From Adiantum capillus-veneris (taxonomy: Eukaryota; Streptophyta; Polypodiopsida; Polypodiales; Pteridaceae), in contig CM043969.1 in assembly GCA_014529385.2 (NCBI GenBank), positions 10,643,001-10,707,000 of the forward strand: a stretch of 64,000 bases of DNA, in the 5' to 3' direction. Within the stretch, counting starts at the first letter, position 1, and each line of letters starts with the position of its first letter. This document shows, piece by piece, positions 44,103-54,949 of the stretch. The notes beneath the pieces were generated by a model. That model was not told where the DNA came from. It saw only the letters and a list, made by a program, of their open reading frames with translations, and ran no database searches. A program made the translations under genes and the position numbers.

Positions 44103-44789
44103 CATCAATGACAGCACTTGTTCTTGTTCACAATGCAATGACTGACTTCTAAGACGTGGTCATGGTTCTTGTTTTGCGTAAGTTCTTGCGGTTGGGAGGA
44201 GATTGCAACTTGGAGTGTTGCTACATACCGAGACATACTTCCATATTGAATTGAGTGTTGCAATGGTTGCCGAAGCCCAAGAGAGATATCAAAATCTATA
44301 AATGAGAGAACCTGAAGGCTTTTTGAAGAAATTTGATAATATCTTGGAAAAAAGATGGAATAATTATAAGCAGCACTACAAGTATGCATGTTTTGTCTCT
44401 TTAAGATAGAAAATAGAAATCATCTTTTCCAAAAGGAGTCTCTAGTTCATAAGGAAACATGTTTTCTCTCTTTACTATAAATAACACAAATCAGCTTGAT
44501 GCAATATAGGGCACGTGGCTCTTCTCTTGTAGCATTTAGTACTAAGTACAGCCCAAGAGGATAACCAGAGATGTCGAAAATGTAGAGTATTGTACATATG
44601 TTTAGACAAAGATGCCGAAGCAAGTAAAAATTAAGAGGTATTTTTCATGGCTTACGACGACCGTTGAAAAAAACACATCTCCAATGAGCATGACTTGTTC
44701 AGAAGGAAATGACATAATATACATACCACTGATGCATTACTAGCTATGGGGGTGCTCTACTTTTCATCTTCAAACATTTGTTCAGAGTA
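44103..44789. other. Intergenic, no gene seen
   Basis: No protein homology on either strand. It would include the 3' untranslated region of the small gene at 44790-44978 if that gene is real. Confidence 0.4.
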
Positions 44790-44978
44790 CTAGTACAATC
44801 TCCCAAAGAGGATAACCGCAGATGTGATTAGTGTAGAGAAGAGTATAAGAGCAGAGTTCATTTGGTAAGAGGAAGCTGCCGAAGGAAGGGGCTTTCCGGG
44901 CTCAGGAAGCCCTGCGCACACTACAGCAAGATGCAGCGCGCAGTACACCATCGCCAGCACCTGCTTCTTCTTCGACAT
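44790..44978 (-). CDS. Small secreted, possibly GPI-anchored AG-peptide-like protein
   Basis: A 62-residue ORF. Residues 1-23 form a signal peptide (MSKKKQ then VLAMVYCALHLAVVCAG). A short Pro-rich centre LPEPGKPLPSAASS follows, then a C-terminal hydrophobic tail (ALILFSTLITSAVILFG) like a GPI-attachment signal. That three-part plan is that of plant arabinogalactan peptides of the cell surface. The start has a GC-rich context (GCAGCAGCATGTCG), and a long CT/GA tract lies about 85 bases upstream on the coding strand, as in many plant promoters. No intron or TE homology is seen. It is the only ORF here that looks like a host gene, but only one or two Pro positions suit hydroxylation, so the family call is tentative. 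Confidence 0.45.
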   Translation of the reverse strand: MSKKKQVLAMVYCALHLAVVCAGLPEPGKPLPSAASSYQMNSALILFSTLITSAVILFGRLY

Positions 44979-45059
44979 GCTGCTGCTGCTCTCTCTGAGT
45001 TCAACTCTGCTCGTCGGCTAGATCTTTAAGGTCTATTAGGATAGTTTCCTACGACGTTA

Positions 45060-45100
45060 AAACTCTCTTCTTCTTCTTCTTCTTCTTTTTTTTTTCTCTC

Positions 45101-45131
<31 letters not shown>
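45060..45131. repeat. CTT then CT microsatellite
   Basis: (CTT)n at 45068-45085, then TTTTTTTTTCTCTCTCTC to 45131. On the minus strand it is a GA-rich tract just upstream of the small ORF at 44790-44978. Confidence 0.85.
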
Positions 45132-45699
45132 GCTGCCCTTTTCACTCTTGACATGACCCGGCAAGACTTCTAGACTCGCCAGAATCTTCAAGCACCCACT
45201 GTTCAGGACAAGGGCTCAAATCATTTGTTTCTTCTATGTCATTACATAATTCCTTTAGTTTCTGTGTTTTTCTGTCTGAAAAATATAACTACTTTTCTAG
45301 CCATATCCTTTTGGCCTGTCTCAAATGCGTACGCCTTAGGGCACGTCCACATGGTTTGGATAGTCAACTCCGCCTAAATTGGCGAAGTTGAGAAAATATG
45401 ATCTTTTCTACCCCTGCCCTCTTCAAACATGGCGACCTTCGTCTCGTTGCATTTACAACACCAATACAAAATTGCTGACGCACACCAGGGGTAGAACCCC
45501 GGCTCGTGCGAATCTGCTCTTAGTGATGTCTCCCCTTTTTGCAAATTTAAAAAGGAAAGGTTACTTTAAGAAAAATTGCATAATTTTTTATTGGATAGAA
45601 GATAATTATTGCACAAGAAAACAATGGCCCCATCACGACCAAAGGGAGTCATTACTTTAGAAGATGCTCTTCTTGGCGAAAGAAAAACTCCCCAGAGTC
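45132..45699. other. Intergenic, no gene seen
   Basis: No protein family resemblance. A GGGTAGAACCCCGG sequence at 45490 is not a usable tRNA B box. Confidence 0.4.
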
Positions 45700-46041
45700 C
45701 CAACTTCCAAGGGGTTATGATTTCAAAAGTAGATGGTAGCCCACGAGACTAATTGACACCCTTTTCCCACTAGGGATAAGGGTTGGCATGTAAGCTCCAT
45801 CCAGGGCCCCTTTCCAACTTCCAAGGGGTTATGATTTCAAAAGTAAATGGCAGCCCACGAGACTAATTGACACCCTTTTCCCAGTAGGGATCAAGGGTTG
45901 GCATGTAAGCTCCATCCAGGGCCCCTTCCCAACTTCCAAGGGGTTATGATTTCAAAAGTAGATGATAGCCCACGAGACTAATTGACACTCTTTTCCGTGT
46001 AGGGATCAAGGGCTGGCATGTAAGTTCCATCCAAGGCCGTT
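45700..46041 (+). repeat. Three-copy tandem repeat, period 114-115 bp
   Basis: Units begin CCAACTTCCAAGGGGTTATG at 45700, 45814 and 45929 and end near GCTCCATCCAGGGCCCC. Copies differ at a handful of positions (AGATGGTAGCC, AAATGGCAGCC, AGATGATAGCC). No coding potential. Confidence 0.95.
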
Positions 46042-46099
46042 TGATGGACACAAGGAATAATTTAAGATTCTACAAAATCTTATGGGCCTTGGAAAGACA

Positions 46100-46190
46100 A
46101 AAACGCCACACGGGTGGGGTGTCAGGGTTTGAACCCACCACCTCGAACTTCCTAGCCCAATGTCTTACCACAAAGCTATTCGTCGCGACT
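46100..46190 (-). repeat. tRNA-derived SINE-like pol III promoter
   Basis: On the minus strand a box A (TAGCTTTGTGGTAAGAC, 46162-46178) is followed by a box B (GGTTCAAACC, 46126-46135) with about 32 bases between, as in tRNA genes. No cloverleaf with a matched acceptor stem is evident, so it is not an intact tRNA gene. It fits a plant SINE head; its tail would extend to lower coordinates toward the tandem repeat. Confidence 0.5.
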
Positions 46191-46278
46191 TGAAAGGAGG
46201 TGCATAAATAAAATATATGGAAAAAAGTTCAAATTCTGGCGTTTCTATGGATCACACAAGGATCGATCACATAGGGAT
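46189..46278 (+). repeat. Left part of a repeat split by the CACTA element
   Basis: ACTTGAAAGGAGGTGCATAA to CATAGGGAT matches the start of 53930-54298. The remainder of this copy continues at 53627 beyond the CACTA element. Confidence 0.85.
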
Positions 46279-46299
46279 CACTACAACAAAAAAAAGGTG

Positions 46300-46445
46300 C
46301 CTTCGACACAGATTTCAACACAAGACGTCGAAATATTCGTCCTTGTGAAACCGTCGGAATACCCGTCGATATATGTGTCGGAAGGCTTTGTTTTCGACGT
46401 GTATTCGACGCCCCTACCGATGCCTATTTCAACGACCATATCAGA
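46300..46445. repeat. CACTA left subterminal repeats
   Basis: TTCGACACA, GACGTCGAAATATTCG, CCGTCGGAATACCCGTCGAT, TGTCGGAAGG and TTCGACGTGTATTCGACG lie close together in both orientations. Matching words fill 53430-53615. Confidence 0.7.
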
Positions 46446-46714
46446 AAAAAAAAATCTTGGACAAAGGACACGCAGCCTGGCCTATGCCTAGTGAAAAGAT
46501 GGACACAACCACAGCCAGATTGCCCGTCCTCTGCCCAAGAAAGCGAGCAGCACCAAAATCAATTGTGCTCCCGCAGAAATTTCAGCAAAGTTCCCTTCGT
46601 TTTAACATAAACTTTTCAGAAAAAACCATATGTATACGCCTCCTACATGATATCCATGTAGGATCTCACATGAGATTTAAGGCACAACTTGATGGAAGAA
46701 ATGAAACGAACTTT

Positions 46715-46905
46715 GTGCAAAACCATAACCAAATTAAAACCATATTGATCAAAACCATAACGATAACCATAAACAAAACAATAACCATAACCATAACCAT
46801 AAACAAAACAATAACCATAACCATGTCTATACAAGAACAATAACCATAACCATAAACAAAACAATAACCATAACCATGTCTAAACAATAACCATAACCAT
46901 GGCTA
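46715..46905. repeat. ATAACC/AAACAAAACA minisatellite
   Basis: Repeats of (ATAACC)n with AAACAAAACA and GTCTATACAAGAAC interruptions. Translations are repetitive and not genes. Confidence 0.9.
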
Positions 46906-47349
46906 TACAAGAAAGAGACACAGAGATGTGTCTGTGTCTCACGAAACATATATAGAAATTCATTGATGACTCCGCGTCACAACCTGCACATAAAAGGACA
47001 AATCACAAAATTAGTATGACATTACTTCACATATACTTAATTAATTAAATCAACTTACACATATTAACGTCTTACCTCAGTCGAGACTCTAAGGCCTCTC
47101 AGTCTACAGGCTCTCCTGCGGCGGCCGGCGGCAAGATTATTCAATACTTCATAAATGCCTCTTCGATATCCATCTGTCTCCTCCTAGCGTGTCGGGGCTT
47201 GATGCATTGCAAGATTCTACATTTATACAAAAATCAAATTAATTAAGAATACATGATTTATCGCATTTTTTAAAAAACGCCATAGCTAGGATTGGATTGA
47301 AAACTCACAAACGCATAGCGAAAGGTGTCGAAGCCTCCACTGTCAAGAT

Positions 47350-48225
47350 GAGATGTGGCCCTAGTCATCTGTCATACCTCCGCGACCTGACGCTGCTGTC
47401 TGAACCGCGTGTCCGCTGTCTGCTCATCCTCCCTGATCTGTTGCCACGTCTCGTGTGAGATGCCCGAAGGCTTCGGTGAGCCGTGAAAGCCCGATGAGCT
47501 GCATCTCGATGATGTTTCACGGTGTCCCATGCAACACCCGTGATCCACCTCCTCGGAAGCTCCTCTGAACCCGGAGCAGGTTGATACTCTCTCATGATGG
47601 TCTCCACTATATAATTGACTTTGTTGTGATCCTGATCAAGCCAAGGCGTTATAATGGTGGTCGCAAACTGCAGCTCCGCGAGCTGGCGAACCCACTGTCT
47701 CATCTCAGTGCCAACTCTATCCATGTCAACCTATCCATCTGTCCGTATAGTATAGACCTTGGAGGCACTAGGATCGTGTGCCTCCCAAGGTGTTCGAGGT
47801 GTGCTAAGAGGTGTATCGAGAGGTGTGCTTAGGTAGGACGGGGGTCGTGAGCGAGGAGGGGTCGAAGCATCTGTGGACCCTCCTCCACAGCAACCACCAC
47901 CTCCACCTGACGATCGCCGAGATCGGCGAGTGCGCCTGCGTTACAGAGATGATGGTGTACGCGCCTCTGACATACCCCTAGGTGTCGAAGCGATGGGAGA
48001 CCTCGCAGGCATCGTACCCATAGGCGTCCCCCCCCCCCCCCCCCAGGCGTTGGACTCTCGAGTGTGAATCCCGGAGGCGTGGTACCCGTGCCTCTAGCTA
48101 CCCAATACTGAGACGCATCTGCCATCTGACTGGGCGTCATCCGTGTGATGAAGCCCATAAATGCATCCGCACTCATAGAAGCGGGATATGGATATTGTTT
48201 TGCCATACTAAAGTCCTGCACAAAG
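47350..48225 (-). CDS. TNPA-like second ORF of the CACTA element
   Basis: Two open minus-strand pieces: 47829-48221 (MQDFSMAKQYPYPASMSADA, FMGFITRMTPSQMADASQYW then a Gly/Pro/Arg-rich section) and 47365-47724 (MDRVGTEMRQWVRQLAELQF, RWITGVAWDTVKHHRDAAHR, ending in an Arg/Ser-rich tail). They are separated by a frame change near 47725-47830. The Gly-Pro region, the W-x8-K helix and the basic C-terminus resemble En/Spm second ORFs that bind subterminal repeats. It lies downstream of the Tnp2 remnant in the same direction, as usual in CACTA elements. Family call is moderate. Confidence 0.5.
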
Positions 48226-48256
48226 AAAGTAAAAGAAAGCGTCAGAACACCTTTGT

Positions 48257-49065
48257 TTAAATTAAGAAAGAGTTTAATTTTAAATCAACGTTTTCACACA
48301 AACACTTACAGGCCTCGACTAGTGAGGAATCATCGATAAGATCTTGCATCGTATCATCGTCTATCTCTAACTGCAGACATAACTCTATCCCAACACGTTC
48401 TGGCAGATTTTCTTCATCCATTGCATCTTCATCTACAAGTGTCATATCTGTCTCGTCTACGTCATCCCTCGTATATCTGTCAGCTTCATATGCCATACCT
48501 CTTGCCCCTGCGGCTCCTCTCCCACCAATCTTGCATCCTCCTCATCGCTCCATAGTCGAGGCATTTCTAGGTCAGAAACGGATAGAAATTCGATCGTCAA
48601 AAGAGACTCTTGCACCAGCCATCCTTCTACCATGCTCCCCTCTGGACGCGCTTTTTGGCGAACAAAACCCTTAAGCGTTTTCATGAACCGCTCTAGAAAG
48701 AACATCCGACGGCTGTGGACTGTACCTGCCACTGCAACCTCATCTACTACATGGACGAGCAAGTGCATTTGGATAGTTAGGCAGCTTGTCGGTAGATACG
48801 TCTCAATCATGCAAATTGCCTCAATGGAGTTAGCCCTTGCGACTGCAATGGATTCCTCTCGTATCTCCTTGGAAGAGATCCACCACACTAGCTCTGAAAT
48901 CTTGTATATGCAGGACCGCACTTCCTCCGTTAAACACCCCTTGTTCGCAATTTGAAGAATAAACTGCAAGAGCTTATGCCAGTCATGCGATTTCAGTCCT
49001 GACAGTTGATCGTCACAGGTGAATGCTGTCCAGGCATCGCATGCATCGTGAACTCTGAAATCACC
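48257..49065 (-). pseudogene. Tnp2 C-terminal part (DUF4218) of the CACTA element
   Basis: Minus strand: RVHDACDAWTAFTCDDQLSG, KSHDWHKLLQFILQIANKGC, then LPTSCLTIQMHLLVHVVDEV and HSRRMFFLERFMKTLKGFVR, ARPEGSMVEGWLVQESL. This is the DUF4218 domain that follows the catalytic part of plant CACTA Tnp2 proteins. An acidic tail (DDVDETDMTLVDEDAMDEEN, 48257-48496) follows in another frame. Everything upstream, including the catalytic core, is replaced by microsatellites and unrelated DNA. Confidence 0.9.
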
Positions 49066-49099
49066 CTTTTGACTTGTCGTTCCTCGCCTCTTTTAGTTC

Positions 49100-50100
<1,001 letters not shown>

Positions 50101-50104
50101 CACA

Positions 50105-51010
50105 TACTATGGGCTTGACATGAGGCTCGGATGTTGGCTTATCCATTACTGTTGTTCTTTCATTGGTTACTGGTTTTACCAATAAGGAAAGTTTGCTAAA
50201 CTCACAGGATAATCATGGATAAATCTTGGATACAGGTAAGTGGTGTATCTGGGCTTATGGACTGGTTTTCGGTTGCATGACAGTGTACTTTGGCTGAACT
50301 TTATGTATAAGCTGTATTAAAGCATCGAATGGCCTTTCAAAATAAATACCAGATTAGGAATGCCTACTACTAACCCTAATCATGGTTTCTGACTGGATCG
50401 GATGATGGGCCAAAGTATACTACACACTAATAAGTACTTTGTAGCAATAACTCAGAATATGGTTTGACTTTGAAGCACGGATGCTGGCTTATCCCTTACT
50501 GTTGATATTTCCTCTTTGCTGGGATTAACAACATGAGACTATGCTAACTCACAGAATAATAATGGATAGATTTGTGTGCTGAGTATTGGGATATCTGGTA
50601 TATACGGGCTCTATTGCGGCCTTGTATAGGTTTACGTAGCTGTAATCTGTTTATTCTTTATATAGCACAAGCTGGCCTTCCACTGTTAAATACCAAGTTG
50701 GGGATGCCAACTACTGACCCTAATCTTGGAGGTTTTTCTGATCAGATGATGGGCCGAGATGGATCGGAAACTTATATGGGATTAGTAGTTCTACAACTAA
50801 TGGGATGGTCTTTGTTGTTGATCATTCTTATTGCTAGTTTTACTGCAATAGATTGTGTTAAACTCATAGATTGTTTTAAGGTTTATCTTGGATACTGGAA
50901 TTTGCATTATCTGGAGTGTATGAACTGCATGCGGCCTTATATACGGTATGGTTTTGGCTTTTTATCTGATCTATTTGGATAATTTAGCCGTATATCTATA
51001 TTCGCGTCTC
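50105..51010. repeat. Degenerate tandem repeat, period about 355 bp
   Basis: Copy 1 near 50128 (GGATGTTGGCTTATCCATTA), copy 2 near 50479 (GGATGCTGGCTTATCCCTTA) and a shorter, more diverged copy from about 50800 share TTACTGTTG, GCTAAACTCAC(A)GGATAATCATGGAT and the ACTA(A/C)CCCTAATC segment. No coding homology; the ORF through copy 2 is probably incidental. Confidence 0.75.
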
Positions 51011-51230
51011 TTCTTTCTGCTGATTATGGTCTCGGATCATGTTTGATTATGTGAGGACCCTTTTCGATGATTGATTTATGCAAGGGTTAGCTAGCCTTGC
51101 TGATCTAGGTTATCATATTATGTTCGAATTTGTGAAGATCCATGCCAATGATGGATACATGTAAAGGTAAGGTATCCCTTGCTGGTCTTGACTGGTCTTG
51201 GATACATGTAAAGGTAAGGTATCCCTTGTT

Positions 51231-51652
<422 letters not shown>

Positions 51653-53138
51653 TGCCAAGTGAGTTTATGCTTGCGGTTTCTCGAATCTATGAGAAGGTGA
51701 TTTGTCAATTGCGCATGGGAAGAGAAATTTCAGAAATTTTTGTAAGCACTATTGGGGTTAAACAAGGATGTCCATTGTCACCAACTCTCTTTGGTCTATG
51801 CATCGATCAATTGGAACAAATGGTACTTGACTTTATGCAAGAAGAAGGCATTGAAGAGGTCACTATTTGCAATGCGGTAATCATGCTTTTGTTGTATGCG
51901 GATGATGTAGTGCTTCTAGCACACACTTTAGAAGATGCACAAAAGCTTATGGTTGTCCTTGAGAACTTTTGCTTGCATAGTGGGCTGATTGTAAATGAAT
52001 CCAAAACAAAGGTTATGCTTGTGAAAACCAACCATAAGGAGAAGCCATGCATTGTGTACAACAACGAGACACTTGAAGTTGTTGAGAGCTTTAAGTACCT
52101 TGGCCTTGAGGTTCCATCCAATCACAAGTGGCATGAATGTGCTATGCGTCGTTTGGAAGCGGGAAAGAGAGCATATTATGCATTTGAGAACATGTGTAAT
52201 GCAGGAAACATCAAGTGTTGGGTTCTCAAGAAGTATCTTTTTGATGCATTGGTGACACTGATTCTTCTTTATGGAGTTGAAGTGTGGGGCGAGAGCATCT
52301 CAAAGTCTACTTGGAAAGAGTTTGAGAATGTCCAAAAGCGTTTTCTTACAAACTTTCTCCAAGTTAAGACACAAACACCATATATGCTCCTACTTCTTGA
52401 GTCGGGATCTCTTCCAATTGAGGTTATGGGCATGGAAAGGGTTGTGGAGTACATGATAAAGATGCGTCAAAACCCCTCACATCAACTTCCTACAATTGCA
52501 TGGGAAGCAAGCAAAAAAGTTCAAAAGACGCATAAAAGCAAGATCTTGAGCACGGGATGGATGCAAGACATAAAGAAGTGGTTTGGGAGATGGGATGCAT
52601 TACACTTGCTACATGATGCTTCAATTGACTCTCAAGTGAATGAAGCTTTTCTACAAGCCAATGTATTACGGCTTGGGAGAAATCCGGTGGGTCACGCTTC
52701 ATACATTACACCACCTATATTGCCCCCAACTACAAAACCATGTTCTTCGCTGAGAGAGGAAACCGTACTCACACTTACATGCTTGAGCCTATTCCCTTGT
52801 CCGCGATACGCACTATCGCAGCAATTCGGCTTAGCTCCCATTTCCTTCGATACGAGATAGGGCGTTGGGGCAATGGAGAAGAGTCAAATCGATTGTGCAC
52901 ATTATGCTCACTGCAAGTTCGAGAGTCTGAGTACCACACACTACTAGAGTGCTCAGCTTTTGATCACATCCGAACTTGCTTCTCTCACATTTTCAGCCAT
53001 AACTTAGACCTACACACTTTCCTCTCCCAACCAAAGTGTGGGCTCTCCATTGCGACTCTCATCACTACAATTTTGGAGCATCGAGAGTCACTCATCAGCC
53101 ATACACATACTACATCACATGTAACTTTGGTCCCATAG
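51653..53138 (+). pseudogene. LINE (non-LTR) reverse transcriptase, 5'-truncated
   Basis: The frame starts mid-RT: STIGVKQGCPLSPTLFGLCI (motif B), LLLYADDVVLLAHTLEDAQK (catalytic YADD at 51895-51906), HSGLIVNESKTKVMLV, VVESFKYLGLEVPSNHKWHE, then LLYGVEVWGESISKSTWKEF and LESGSLPIEVMGMERVVEYM. After a frameshift near 52730, ERGNRTHTYMLEPIPLSAIR, LSSHFLRYEIGRWG and CTLCSLQVRESEYHTLLECS follow, the last a C-x2-C...H...C finger like zf-RVT. The N-terminal RT motifs, endonuclease and ORF1 are missing; the sequence is joined to a microsatellite. It lies inside the CACTA element on the strand opposite its transposase genes. Confidence 0.9.
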
Positions 53139-53166
53139 GTCATATTTGACCTCCGAGGACGATAAT

Positions 53167-53274
<108 letters not shown>

Positions 53275-53429
53275 TGTAGCTTGAGAGGGAGAGGGAGAGA
53301 GGGGGTGGAGAGGGGGGATAATACCTCTGTTGCAGGTTTCCAAGCGCAGATCTGTGCGCACGCTTCGCGGGCGAAAATGACCGCCTGCGCGCGGATTTAG
53401 TTTTATCCCCCAAATTTTTTGCCATCGAT

Positions 53430-53626
53430 ATACGCGTCGATAAATGCGTGGAAATACGTGTGGAAATATGCATGGAAACACGCAGCTTTCGACGCGTTTA
53501 TCCATGTGTATTTCCACGCAAATTTCGATGCATATATCGGCGAGCAATCTGCCCGTCGAAAAGCGCGTGGAAAGGTACGGTGCGTCGAAATATGATGTGT
53601 CGAAAGTTGGCTATAATGTTGTAGTG
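53430..53626. repeat. CACTA right terminal and subterminal repeats
   Basis: CGATATACGCGTCGATAAAT, GTGGAAATACGTGTGGAAA, TTTCGACGCGTTTATCCATG and GTCGAAATATGATGTGTCGA repeats precede the terminal TGTTGTAGTG. They mirror 46300-46440. Confidence 0.75.
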
Positions 53627-53903
53627 GATCACACCGTGATCACACCGCATGTGTAGCTCACGTGGCAATCACTCTATGATTAAAGTAAAATCACACATGC
53701 TCACAGTATATGATAATCACATTGTGATTACAATTGATCACATCCAAAATCCAACGACGTAGATGAGATCCATTGGCGCCTTTTGATAGGCACCATTGAT
53801 CCCCATTGGGGAAGTCCATGTCAATTAGTACTAAGGGATGGTAGCAAAATAATGTCATAATCTACAAATTTCTAAGATATTTTTTTGCAACCACAAAAAA
53901 GCT
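53627..53903 (+). repeat. Right part of the split repeat copy
   Basis: GATCACACCGTGATCACACC onward matches 54023-54298 closely through CCAACGACGTAGATGAG and TTGGCGCCTTTTGATAGGC. It ends at a (GT)n run at 53905-53922. Confidence 0.85.
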
Positions 53904-53929
53904 GTGTGTGTGTGTGTGTGTCTAACAAC

Positions 53930-54297
53930 TTGAAAGAAGGCGCATAAATAAAATATATGAAAAAAAGTTCAAATTTTGACGTTTCCATGAATCACACAAG
54001 GATCACATGTCGATCACATAAGGATCACACTGTGATCACATTGCATGTGTAACTCACATGGAAGTCACTCTATGATAAAAGCGCAATCACGTCTTGATCA
54101 CATTACATGATGATCACATTGTGATCACAATTGATCACATCCAAAATCCAACGATGTAGATGAGCATTGTTGGCGCCTTTTGATAGGCACCATTGATCCC
54201 CACTGGGGAAGTTCGTGTCAATTAGTTCTAAGGGATGGTAGCAAAATAATTTCATAATCTGTAGATTTCTAAGATATTTTTTTGCGAACACAAATAA

Positions 54298-54298
<1 letters not shown>
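53930..54298 (+). repeat. Intact copy of the repeat, empty site for the CACTA insertion
   Basis: ACTTGAAAGAAGGCGCATAA to ACACAAATAAGTT, about 369 bp, direct orientation to the split copy. It contains GATCACACTGTGATCAC where the other copy holds the CACTA element, so it is a natural unoccupied paralogous site. Many GTGATCA/TGATCAC palindromic words. No coding potential. Confidence 0.85.

Positions 54299-54366
<68 letters not shown>
54299..54366. repeat. CT microsatellite
   Basis: (CT)n about 68 bp, directly after the intact repeat copy. Confidence 0.97.
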
Positions 54367-54369
<3 letters not shown>

Positions 54370-54765
54370 CTTGCCTCTGCATCACAACTTGCTACATCTG
54401 TTTAGGGCCGTGTTGTAGGTGGAGTGCGAGATGGTCCAAGTGGAGTTTTGCACACAAGCTACAAGGATTCAATGTCGATCAAGTCATCGCAAGAGCAAGC
54501 AACACGAGGGCGAGGATGGAACCATTACAAAGCGTAGAGGAGAAATTGGAACAATAGTTGGGATCCTACAGAAGGAAGGCATAGCTATGAAATAAGGGGC
54601 GATGAGAAGCTTATTGTTGTGCGTATAGGCTACAGGAGGCACGCATGAGGGCTTGTGGCCAGTTATGGGGCGGTGATGGGTGGAGGAGACCATAGCTACG
54701 GCATGGCAAAGAACCAAGGTGATAAGGAAAAGTAGCAACGGCACACCAAGATAGAGAAAGAGAAA

Positions 54766-54767
<2 letters not shown>
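54367..54767. other. Intergenic, no gene seen
   Basis: No supported coding frame; short ORFs lack family resemblance. Confidence 0.4.

Positions 54768-54818
<51 letters not shown>
54768..54818. repeat. GA microsatellite
   Basis: (GA)n of about 50 bp from 54769. Confidence 0.97.
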
Positions 54819-54821
<3 letters not shown>

Positions 54822-54949
54822 TGCACACTAGTGTGCTTAGTAAAGTGCTCATACAACCATTACAACATCGATATAGAAAACGCCAACAAAAATGTCATAA
54901 TAACTAATATCTAATTCTCCTAAATGATTTGCTCATGTTAAACTGATCA

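Noticed and set aside
44105-44389. 94-codon minus-strand ORF
   Set aside because: No signal peptide, domain or homologue-like motif; composition is that of random AT-rich DNA.
45480-45510. GGGTAGAACCCC as a tRNA or SINE box B
   Set aside because: It lacks GGTTC and no box A lies at the right distance.
46721-46905. (AACCAT)n considered as telomere-like repeat
   Set aside because: Plant telomeres are TTTAGGG; this unit does not match and is interrupted.
50572-50982. 136-codon ORF with hydrophobic segments
   Set aside because: It lies in a diverged tandem repeat and its counterpart in the neighbouring copy is not open, so the membrane-like look is probably incidental.
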